DNA from: Proales similis
Taxonomy: Eukaryota > Rotifera > Eurotatoria > Ploima > Proalidae
DNA length: 64,000 bases
Assembly: GCA_019059635.1 (NCBI GenBank)
Contig: JAGVRJ010000006.1
Span: 930,001-994,000, forward strand
Reading direction: 5' to 3'
Shown in pieces: positions 1 to 8,074 of the stretch. Within the stretch, counting starts at the first letter, position 1. Each line of letters begins with the position of its first letter. Made by a program: the position numbers and the translations under genes. The notes under the pieces were generated by a model. The model was given only the letters and a program-made list of their open reading frames with translations, was not told where the DNA came from and searched no databases.

Positions 1-2
1 AA

Positions 3-128
3 TTAATCAAAGCCTCAAGGTCAAGTGTGTTCAAGTACATCTATTTTCCGGTGGTAATCTTCTTCCTTGCGGTCTTATTAGTCAAAATAGCCAAATCTCT
101 ATTCAACCAGTACAAAGTGCTCAAATAA
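3..128 (+). CDS. C-terminal end of an upstream membrane protein (partial)
   Basis: An open frame enters from the left edge and stops at TAA 126-128. It encodes 41 residues with a hydrophobic stretch (about YIYFPVVIFFLAVLLVKIAK) followed by a short basic tail. This looks like a last transmembrane helix plus cytosolic tail of a gene lying mostly outside the window. An AATAAA (124-129) overlaps the stop codon, an arrangement seen elsewhere in this compact sequence. The family is not recognisable from so little sequence, and the frame could be open by chance. Confidence 0.35.
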   Translation, partial: LIKASRSSVFKYIYFPVVIFFLAVLLVKIAKSLFNQYKVLK

Positions 129-595
129 ACTAAAAAGTTTTGCTTCATCTTTTGTGCCTATCCGCTCCATTCCTCCTACACGGTCCATTTTTTTCTCTTT
201 TTTTCTCATTATTATGACTTGTTTAAACTCAAATGTCCAATGTTGGCCATCTGAATGCAAGAAGAAGCAGAATAAGAATAAGCATTTTAAATTTAAACGT
301 TCATTAGAGAATGTCACGTTTTCTTGCAAATTCACATTCACGGCTTCTTTCTCATTCCACTTCAAGTTAAGGAGCGAAAGTGAGATTTTGAGAGAACAAA
401 AATAAAATCATCAGCTCGATTCGGCGGCGGCGGCAGCAGCAGCAACAACAAGCACAATCGCAAAATGAAAACAAACCGCCGAAGAGGCGAGAAAATTTTC
501 AAGAGTGAACTGTTTTTGGCCTCTGCAAGGCTTCAAACGAAAAAGTCAAACCTTAAAGAGGTGAGAATTCGTCGGTTGCGCAACAAACATTCTGG
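129..595. other. Intergenic region upstream of the metalloproteinase gene
   Basis: No supported gene. It holds a second AATAAA near 401 and a short GGC/AGC/AAC trinucleotide tract (about 424-452). An 83-codon frame at 154-405 has no protein-like features. The right part is presumably the promoter and 5' UTR of the gene starting at 596. Confidence 0.5.
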
Positions 596-1240
596 ATGCC
601 AAGAATGCGGCCAATTTCACTGATCTTTCTCGTCTGTTTGACGGCTAATGTGTGCTGCGGTCCATTGAGAAGACGGTCGGCTATGGAGAGCAGTGCATAT
701 GGAGGCCGATCGAAACACATCTATTGGCCGCGTTATGAGCTCTCATATAAAATAGAGGGCAGCGCGTCCTCTCACGGCCAAACGGAATGGCAAGAAGTGA
801 AGCTGGCTGTGAGAGAGGCGTTTGACGAGTGGGCCAATGTTTCTTGCTTTAGATTCACTGAGGCGGCAAGTGGTCAGGCAGAGGACGTGCTGATCAAGTT
901 CTGGTCTCCTCAGGCTCACGCTGAGGCTGAGTGCAAGCGCGATCTGTCCAACTCGGCCGGCCACAGCTTTTTCCGAACCCACTACCGCTTTCCGGCCCAG
1001 ATCCATATGAACAACAAATTCTACTGGATCGAGTCGAGGCCGGTCAGTGGCAGCGTCTCCTTGAAATCGGTGCTTCTGCACGAAATCGGACACGTTCTGG
1101 GACTTGTTCACTCGCGCCACTCTGACGCAGTCATGTACCGTTATATATTTACCAACGAGATAAAGAGGGTGCGGCAGGCCGATATCAAGCAGCTAATTGA
1201 TACTTATCCGGACTGCCGCTTGCAAATAAAAACACACTAA
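596..1240 (+). CDS. Minimal matrix metalloproteinase (M10A), no visible prodomain or hemopexin domain
   Basis: Single-exon gene for a 214-residue secreted zinc protease. A signal peptide covers residues 1-21 (hydrophobic ISLIFLVCLTANVCC), then comes a basic RRR site and a compact catalytic domain. The zinc site HEIGHVLGLVH (HExxHxxGxxH) is complete, followed by a Met-turn-like SDAVMY. Histidines in AGHSFF and AQIHMNN match the structural-zinc ligands of the family. Ordinary MMPs carry an about 80-residue propeptide with a PRCGxPD cysteine switch. Here only about 30 residues separate the signal peptide from the catalytic domain and no such motif is present, nor any hemopexin repeats. Start chosen at the first ATG; a second in-frame ATG lies at 605. 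Substrate unknown. It could instead be the 3' part of a longer gene with upstream exons, although the signal peptide argues against that. Confidence 0.85.
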   Translation: MPRMRPISLIFLVCLTANVCCGPLRRRSAMESSAYGGRSKHIYWPRYELSYKIEGSASSHGQTEWQEVKLAVREAFDEWANVSCFRFTEAASGQAEDVLIKFWSPQAHAEAECKRDLSNSAGHSFFRTHYRFPAQIHMNNKFYWIESRPVSGSVSLKSVLLHEIGHVLGLVHSRHSDAVMYRYIFTNEIKRVRQADIKQLIDTYPDCRLQIKTH

Positions 1241-1243
1241 AGC

Positions 1244-1249
1244 AATAAA
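1244..1249 (+). terminator. Polyadenylation signal AATAAA of the metalloproteinase gene
   Basis: AATAAA begins 4 bases after the TAA stop. The next gene starts 100 bp further on the same strand, so the 3' UTR must be very short. Confidence 0.6.
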
Positions 1250-1349
1250 AGTTGGCGTCAAACTTTATGCCCTTCCTAATCTCATAGGTGAAGAGCAGGG
1301 TGGAAAGTCGGTGTTTCATAATAGCTGCTAACAAGCCGCGATTTGCAAT

Positions 1350-3062
1350 ATGCCATTTATAAGCTGCACTCGTCTCTCTCTGCTTCTGGCCGTGTTGTCG
1401 ACCATTGGCGTCGCTGCTGCTGCAGATCAAGAATGGAAGTGTGAAATGCTTGACCAAGCTAATCTACGCTTCAAGTCCAGCCTTCCTTTCGAGGTGCAAG
1501 TGATGTTTCAACTGCAGATTTGTGACACGTGCGACCTGCTGCCTCTGATCAAGCTAGCTCCGAACGATGAGCACTCGTCCGTTGTCATCGACTCGTATCA
1601 AACGTACAGATTCCGCGTCCAGACCGGATCGAACGAGACCGTTTGCGATACGTTCATTTACGACAAGTTCGAGGAGTGTGGAGAGTGGCGATTCAAGATC
1701 AACGAATCTTCTTGTCAAATCGAGCTGCTCAGGAACGGACAGAACTCCAGCTGGCTGATATTGGCGGCGGTCGCGACTGTAATTGCGATCGTTGTGGGCA
1801 ACCAACTTTGGCTCAGGATCGGTAGCACGCTAAAACAGCGGCACAAGGTCAGCACCGATGGCCAAGATGCGAGCAAGCCGATCAAGAAACGGCTCGTCTC
1901 ACTCGACTCGTTCCGGGGCCTCAGCTTGTTTCTCATGATATTCGTCAACTACGGCTCTGGAGGATTTAAGCAGCTTCAGCACGTGCCCTGGCACGGCCTC
2001 ACTGTTGCCGACTTTGTCTTTCCCTGGTTCCTGTGGATAATGGGCTTTTCGATTGTGATTGCCAACAGATCCGCCTTGCGACGTCTCAGTCGCCTGGTCG
2101 TGTTCAAGAACATTGTGATCCGCTCGGCAAAACTCTTCTTCATCGGCATCATGCTCAATTCACGATTCGGAGTCGAACTTGACAAACTGAGAATATTCGG
2201 CGTTCTGCAACGAATCGCAGTCTGTTACTTTGTGGTAGCCACAGTCGAGCTATTGCAGCCAAAGCAGACAAACGAAGCAGACGCCGACGAGAGCCAAGTG
2301 AGAAGGCTGCTTCGAGATGTGATTCAGTCAAAGTATCAGCTGCTAGCTGGCTTTTCGCTTACAGCCGTTTGGTTTCTTGCAACATATTTGATAGAGCTGC
2401 CTGGCTGTCCACAAGGCTATATTGGACCAGGCGGATTGGACCAGCATGGACAGTACTTCAACTGTACTGGCGGAGTGGCCGGCTTTATTGACCGGGCGGT
2501 GCTAGGACGAGCGCATCTGTATCAAAAAGCGGCAATCAATTCGGTCTACAAAGCCACAGAGCCGTTCGATCCTGAGGGCTTGTTTAGCAGCTTGAACGCC
2601 ATTGTTCTGACCATTTTGGGAGCGCAGGCCGGCCGAATTTATCAGAGCTTTGAGAAATTCTGGGAAAGACTGCTGCGCTGGCTTGCCTGGTCTCTGCTCT
2701 GTCTGGTGCTGTTCTTTGCGCTCACACAAGGCGACATTGTGAATGGCTCTGTGCCGGTCAACAAAAACCTGTGGACATTTACATTTACCGCCATCACCGG
2801 CTTTAGCGCGTTCGTGATTCTCTCGGCGCTGCACGCCCTCATAGACTGGCGGCAGTGGTGGGACGGCTCGCCGTTTGTCTACTTGGGCATGAACTCAATT
2901 CTGGTCTACATTGGACATTCATTCCTTGCCAACACATTTCCCTGCCAGTGGCTGGTGCCTCCCACTCATGCCGCTCAGCTATTCATGGACCTGTGGGGCG
3001 CCATATTCTGGGCTCTGGTTGCTGCCTATTTGTACTATCGAAAGTTGTTCTTCAATCTTTAG
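1350..3062 (+). CDS. HGSNAT: Heparan-alpha-glucosaminide N-acetyltransferase
   Basis: Intronless frame of 570 residues. In the lysosomal membrane HGSNAT moves acetyl groups from cytosolic acetyl-CoA to terminal glucosamine of heparan sulfate during its breakdown. Residues 1-24 form a signal peptide, a Cys-containing lumenal segment follows, and a first membrane helix lies near 135-155. The family core begins at SLDSFRGLSLFLMIFVNYG and contains QHVPWHGLTVADFVFPWF. The His here matches the proposed active-site His (human HASWNGLTVADLVFPW). Several further helices follow, and the end GMNSILVYIGH is typical. Length is close to human (about 635-663). It lies head to tail 110 bp after the metalloproteinase gene and converges with metaxin-2. 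Its likely AATAAA at about 3131 lies inside the neighbour's last exon on the other strand. Confidence 0.95.
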   Translation: MPFISCTRLSLLLAVLSTIGVAAAADQEWKCEMLDQANLRFKSSLPFEVQVMFQLQICDTCDLLPLIKLAPNDEHSSVVIDSYQTYRFRVQTGSNETVCDTFIYDKFEECGEWRFKINESSCQIELLRNGQNSSWLILAAVATVIAIVVGNQLWLRIGSTLKQRHKVSTDGQDASKPIKKRLVSLDSFRGLSLFLMIFVNYGSGGFKQLQHVPWHGLTVADFVFPWFLWIMGFSIVIANRSALRRLSRLVVFKNIVIRSAKLFFIGIMLNSRFGVELDKLRIFGVLQRIAVCYFVVATVELLQPKQTNEADADESQVRRLLRDVIQSKYQLLAGFSLTAVWFLATYLIELPGCPQGYIGPGGLDQHGQYFNCTGGVAGFIDRAVLGRAHLYQKAAINSVYKATEPFDPEGLFSSLNAIVLTILGAQAGRIYQSFEKFWERLLRWLAWSLLCLVLFFALTQGDIVNGSVPVNKNLWTFTFTAITGFSAFVILSALHALIDWRQWWDGSPFVYLGMNSILVYIGHSFLANTFPCQWLVPPTHAAQLFMDLWGAIFWALVAAYLYYRKLFFNL

Positions 3063-3101
3063 TCTGAGTTTAAACAAAGAGGAGAAAACGTTTTTTATTA
3101 T

Positions 3102-4223
3102 TCAATGCTTCAAGGCGCTCAGATTTTGATCAATAAATTGCGAATAGTTCCCATCCATTGAAGTGTAAAATCGCGTGAACAGGCCTTCGAACTTACGCAA
3201 ACTACTCCTCAAGCACTCGAACGCGCAATTGGCTTCGATCACTTTGAACACGCTGTAGAGTAGGATGTCCGCTTCGCTCAGCCTTGAGATTGCAATAAAC
3301 TCTTGAAAGCCATCGAGAGATGCACTCAGTTGCTGGTCAAACCTGTCTTCGATCAAGTGACTCTGGTCGCCGATTTTCTTCTCCAGACAGTTGCACGCGG
3401 TTACGAAACGGTCTATGATCTGAAAAGGAAGCGGCTTGATTTGAAATTTTGTTCAAATGAGCCAGACAGACTTGACTGACCTCGTTCTCGGTCAGACTTG
3501 CAAGGCCCTCGCTTTTCAATCGGCTCAGATTGGCCCACAAGTCCGAGTAGAATAGAATCTGACTCAATGGCCACTTGAAACTCTCCGAGTAGATGGACCT
3601 TACTCGTTGTCTGTTTGATGTTCTTGTCCACAACAGAGTGCTCTACAGACAACGAGACTTGAGATTGAATCTGGTTCGGTCCCACAGACAGAAGCCTACC
3701 AAGAGCGGACTGAAAGAGCTCTGAATGAACAAGACGTAGGCCCGTGTCTCGGCTTTTTTCGACGTGTAAAAGTCACTGAGCAGTCGATGGCCCTATTTTT
3801 TTTCTGAGTTACAGGAGACTGGTTAGCGATTGGACCATGTTGGGAGAGAACCTTGAGATTGCAAAAGTTAACAATTGGCTCGAATTCTCCAACACAGAAG
3901 CGGCCGCATTTGAGCAAGGGCCCTTTGCCTGAAGGTGACATTTGGTTGGCGTTCGCACTGAAGCGCAGCTCAAACGGTAAATTCAATGCCCGCAAATAGA
4001 CTAGAGCAGCTAGCGACTCAGCGCCTCCGTTAGGCAGAAGTGCCAGCCTTCCCGACGGCAAATACAGCGCAGTCTCGTCGCTCCACGGCTCCTTAACTTT
4101 GTCCAATCCGATTAGGCGACCAAGGTAGGTGCAAGAAATGAAATCAGCCTGACCGATAGTCTCAAGCGAATAGAACTTTTCTAACAAAGGCAACACACGC
4201 TGGCCACTTTCCTCGGGCTGCAT
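3102..4223 (-). CDS. MTX2: Metaxin-2, mitochondrial outer-membrane import/SAM complex subunit
   Basis: Four exons on the minus strand: complement(3102..3419, 3481..3642, 3700..3792, 3852..4223). Introns are 57-61 bp, all phase 0, and the product is 314 residues. Metaxins are GST-like proteins that help beta-barrel insertion and trafficking at the mitochondrial outer membrane. Diagnostic stretches are EPWSDETALYLPSG, LPFELRFSANANQMSPSGK (human MTX2 has RANAEYMSPSGK), GHRLLSDFYTSKKAETRAYV, YSESFKWPLSQIL and LSEADILLYSVF. The N-terminus is about 30 residues longer than human. Exon 2 cannot start at the nearer CAG because an in-frame TAG would follow, so acceptor AATAG (ending at 3793) was chosen. 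The 3' end converges with HGSNAT, with only 39 bp between the stop codons. Confidence 0.9.
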
Positions 4224-4964
4224 CTCCTCGACTCGCTCTCAATAACCCTATTCTGATTAATCTAACGCTCCGACACTCTTTGCTCTCTTGCATTCATATC
4301 AAACTTAACAGGCGATTCGCCTGTTCGTCAACGTCACAGAAAATTCGAACCGTCGTCTCGTTTCGACTGCTCTCTCAATTTCTTTCTTCAATTGTTGAGA
4401 TGGTCGTCAGTCCTCAGGTCTCTTTTATTTGTTTTAGCTGTTCGAGTCGCGATTGCCTCTATTGGCCACAGAAGAGGACACGCGAGTGGAAGCTGCAATA
4501 GCAACAGCATCAAATGGTACATTCACGAAATTGGAGAGATTCGACCAGAAAGACCGGGTCTGGTGGCAGAGATTTGAACGGCAGAGTCGACCGAACCGAA
4601 TTGCAGCCAATCAGTGCCTGATTATGAGCCTGCCTTAAGCAAGAGATGGGCCCAAGACAAAGCAAAAGGCGATTAGCATCATGGATGATTAATTAGAAAG
4701 ATTCTGCCTGAACAGGCACGAGTGAGCAAAGTGAGCATAGTTTACTTGTGCAAGATTTGTTCTAACCTACAAACCGACGGCTTCGATGATTCGTTCGCAG
4801 CCCGTGCTCTAGATGCAAATACTAATCTAGACACCAGCAGCAGAATAGTACGGCTTATGTTAATTTATGCCTGGCACATGCGAACGCGATAGCGATTGAG
4901 TAAAAGAAAACAAACGCAAGGAGAAAGGCGAAGAAGAGTTAAGAAGAAGAAGAAGAAGAGGACG
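4224..4964. other. Divergent intergenic region between metaxin-2 and SRF
   Basis: Holds the two promoters and probably the SRF 5' UTR. A purine-rich AAG-type tract (about 4938-4960) directly precedes the SRF ATG. Short frames here look random. No RNA gene seen. Confidence 0.5.
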
Positions 4965-5852
4965 ATGAAGCGAGCGGCAGACACTTACTCATCGTCACAA
5001 GCTTGCTCAAGCTCTGACCAATCAGACCCGGCCACGGGAACAGCGCCTGTGACCAAGAAGACCAAAGGCCGAGTGAAAATCAAAATGGAATTCATCGAGA
5101 ATCGAATCAGAAGATACACCACTTTCAGCAAGCGCAAGACGGGCATCATGAAAAAGGCCTACGAGCTGTCTGTGCTCACAGGCACACAGGTGATGCTGCT
5201 GGTGGCCAGTGAGACCGGACATGTGTACACATTCGCCACCGACAAACTGCGGCCCATAATTAAAGACGAGATCGGCAAGAATTTGATTCAGTCGTGTCTG
5301 AGCAGCGGAGCAGCAGACGAAGAGCAGAAGAATGCAAACGAGGAGCTCGCCATCGACTATTACAATCCGGACGACGAAGAGGACGAGGAAGAAGAGGAGT
5401 GCGACGAAGAAGGAGACGAGGCGAACGACGAGTCGACGAATCTTTCAAACAGTGGCGCCACGTATCACGGATACCACGGTGGACGTGAGCGATGCGAGTC
5501 GTTCGCTCCTATTTCCATTCTGGACGGCAAGAAGCCATGCAACGAGGCGAAAAAGCAGCGCAGAGCCAAGACAGGCCAGAAAAAGATTCAAGAACACCTT
5601 GAAGAGATAGAAAAGCGAGCAATGCAGTCAGCGACGCCGAGCGCAGCATCTGCCATCGCCGTTTCCTTAAACGGAGCGCTAAAGCCGTTGGACCCGCGCA
5701 TAGCGACCAGCCCCTCTAATGTGCCAAGTATAAATCAAATTCAACAGGCATCTCTATTTCACGTCGGCAGCCCTCAATTGCTTTCCTTTTCGCATCACAA
5801 TAATGAGATTGCAAACTCCAGTGTCCGGTCTCGCCTCGGCCAGAGACGCTAA
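4965..5852 (+). CDS. SRF: Serum response factor (MADS-box transcription factor)
   Basis: The 295-residue product carries a near-perfect SRF-type MADS box, beginning GRVKIKMEFIENRIRRYTTF and continuing through SKRKTGIMKKAYELSVLTG to GHVYTFATDKLRPII. It should bind CArG boxes as a dimer and recruit MRTF or TCF cofactors to control cytoskeletal, muscle and immediate-early genes. After the MADS/SAM region come a very acidic stretch (DDEEDEEEEE, about residues 130-150), a basic Lys/Arg segment and a Ser/Pro-rich tail. It is much shorter than human SRF (508) and lacks a long N-terminal region. The start is the first ATG at 4965; the frame is open further upstream over the AAG-rich tract but has no ATG there. 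A polyadenylation signal AATAAA lies at 6050-6055. Confidence 0.93.
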   Translation: MKRAADTYSSSQACSSSDQSDPATGTAPVTKKTKGRVKIKMEFIENRIRRYTTFSKRKTGIMKKAYELSVLTGTQVMLLVASETGHVYTFATDKLRPIIKDEIGKNLIQSCLSSGAADEEQKNANEELAIDYYNPDDEEDEEEEECDEEGDEANDESTNLSNSGATYHGYHGGRERCESFAPISILDGKKPCNEAKKQRRAKTGQKKIQEHLEEIEKRAMQSATPSAASAIAVSLNGALKPLDPRIATSPSNVPSINQIQQASLFHVGSPQLLSFSHHNNEIANSSVRSRLGQRR

Positions 5853-6384
5853 GCACTTTGACTTTCGAGCCCGTTTGTCAATTGGCCATCTTTTATTTTC
5901 CTTCACGCCGGCCTCTAGTTGCTTGTTTGCCTCTTGCTTCGATTTTGTTCACAGATGGTGCAATGGTGAAGAGACTTGACGCTTTTAAATTCTTTTTATT
6001 TTGCTCTTATTTAATGTTTTCATCTCGAGTTTGGACCTGTAAATTTCGGAATAAAAGTTAAAAGCGAAACTTGCTGAGTAATTCGCCGCGGCCATCCGGC
6101 TCGCACACAACACACAAACAGGCGGCTTTTATCTCTTGACCTTGAACAAATATTTGCCCCATTTTCATGTCACAGTCTCCTCTGAACGCAAACAAATCAA
6201 CAACACCACAATTTTTTTCGTTTCTTAATTGAATTGATAAATAGAAAGATCAACTGCGGCCAATCTCGTCTTATCTTGGCGGCTATTCGGTTTCATTTGA
6301 ATCGTATAAAAATGTTGACTCTTTGCTCTCTTGCTTGCACGACAGTAATCATTTCCATTCTTGCACTGGTCCGAATAATTCAAG
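5853..6384. other. SRF 3' UTR and promoter of the next gene
   Basis: Contains the AATAAA at 6050-6055 and AT-rich sequence before the ATG at 6385. No gene supported. Confidence 0.5.
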
Positions 6385-7283
6385 ATGAGAATGTTTCTCG
6401 GCGCTCTTTGCCTCTTTCTCGTTCAGCTCTTGTATCACACTCTTGCAAGCTTGACGCCTGACGGTGTCGTCTTTTACGAGAATTTCGACTCAATCGGCGA
6501 ATTTCAAAACACAAGCGCAATTTTCGGCCTGCGATATTTCAGCCTGGTGCCGACACACTCGTTTGTCGACTCCGACAACAATACGATCCTTATCACAGAC
6601 AAAACCTCTACAAGTAGGAATTCTCATTTCTCGTTCTTAGACTCGCCATCGCTTCATGAGCTCTGTTTGAGAACAGCAATCACCGACGATGGAGCGCCCT
6701 GTGAGCAGGGATTTTGTTCATTGAATCAGAACGATCAGTTTGAGTGCACAACTCAATTGGGCAACGTGAGCAGTTGTACTCTCGGCTCGTTTGCTCGTCT
6801 CTACACCAATGTGCCTAATCGGGCCAAAGTGGCCTTTTACAAGAGTCTCTACTTGAATGACTCAAATTATTACGACCTGAAGCTGTCCTACTTGCTTGAC
6901 CAGCAGAACTGCGACTCTCAGCAGCATGTGCAAGTATCCATTCGGCTTTTTGACTATTCGTCGGCTCAAAGCGTTTTGAGCTCGAGCTCAATCGATGATC
7001 CCGATCGAAATCGAGTGGACAGATGGAACCAGCTCAGCCGGTGCTTCAAGCCACGCACCGGATACTATGCCGTAAGCTCCTGTCTTTTTGTGGTCGCTAA
7101 ATGCGCTAATAAAGCCCTGAACCTTAACAGATTGAAATAGACCTGTTCGGACAATGTGATAAAGGTGTTTGGTTTGCCGCAGTCGACGACTTGTTGGTTG
7201 TAAACAGAGGCGAGCAAAAGCCGCTCGGCGAAGATTGTATCGATTTAAATCAGCTGCTGGTCAATACCTCGACCGAATGCTGA
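6385..7283 (+). CDS. Secreted beta-sandwich-like protein of unknown function
   Basis: Two exons, 6385..7071 and 7131..7283 (59-bp intron, phase 0), give 279 residues. Residues 1-21 form a signal peptide (MFLGALCLFLVQLLYHTLA); there is no later membrane helix. The mature part has about ten cysteines, several NxS/T sites and a layout starting GVVFYENFDS and ending VWFAAVDDLLVVN. This vaguely recalls MAM or other jelly-roll adhesion domains, in which a VDD/IDD near the end is common. That resemblance is my inference, and no family can be named with confidence. The second exon adds the last Cys residues and ends TSTEC. It sits head to tail after SRF. Confidence 0.7.
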
Positions 7284-8074
7284 TTCGATTAAACTGATTG
7301 TGAGTTTAATTTCATTTGTTTCAAGCAAGCTCGCGTCCCACAAGAGCGAGAGCTTGTCGCCGAGAGTTGTATTTATTGCAATTTCACGGCTCCTTATTCC
7401 ACGCTTAAGTTGCTTTTTTGTCTTTGGTTGTTTGGACGAATGAAATTGCCAAAAAAAAAATCTAACTTTTGACGTCACTTTTATAAGGAAGCTAGAAGAA
7501 GCGGGATGAAGTGGATGCGGTTTCTCAGAGATTGAGGGAAAAGAGGGCGGACGGGCGGGCAGGTAGGCAGGTCGTGAAGGCAAATGGCACTTGGCCACGT
7601 AATGAATGCAAATACTCAGGCCCAAGTGTGAGAAAAATATTTTGTGAGTTAATTGCACGCCTGAATGAACGCAGGCAATAATAGAACTGATGCGGCTAAT
7701 ATCCGTTGGCTCAGTGAGTGACCCAATTCGTAAGCGTCGATTGGCCGATTAGTTTTAATTAGGCCGATTTGCCGCCTTGTTGTCAAGCTTTGACTCTTAG
7801 GCGACTAAAGAAAGCGCCTGATTCAGAGCTCGACTGCTGCCTTATGCCCTCTGGCCGTGGTTGCAAGCCACTTTCGAATTCACTAGACTCGGTCCGATAC
7901 GGCCAATTCGATTCTTCATTCCAATTGTTCGCCTTATTCTCGTTTCTGAGCAAATATTTGCTTTTCGATCGCAGTTCGTGTCCGAAGAGTTGGTCACGAT
8001 ATTCGCCGAGCAACTGCTGTGCACACAGTCAGACTCTCAAATAGAGCTGAGAATTCACTATTGCTGAGAGCGAA
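7284..8074. other. Intergenic region upstream of the CNBD2-like gene
   Basis: About 0.8 kb with no supported gene. It includes a GC-rich GGGCGGGC/AGGTAGGC patch near 7550-7575 and otherwise mixed sequence. A 137-codon minus frame (7245-7658) is low-complexity and unconvincing. Confidence 0.45.

Noticed and set aside
154-405. 83-codon frame on + before the metalloproteinase gene
   Set aside because: Lys/Phe-rich sequence typical of chance frames in AT-rich DNA; no homology recognised.
4896-4964. N-terminal Lys/Arg-rich extension of SRF
   Set aside because: The open frame upstream contains no ATG; the AAG repeat is more likely 5' UTR.
7245-7658. 137-codon open frame on - near the end of the secreted protein gene
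   Set aside because: Antisense to the last exon of that gene and then low-complexity; no supporting features.
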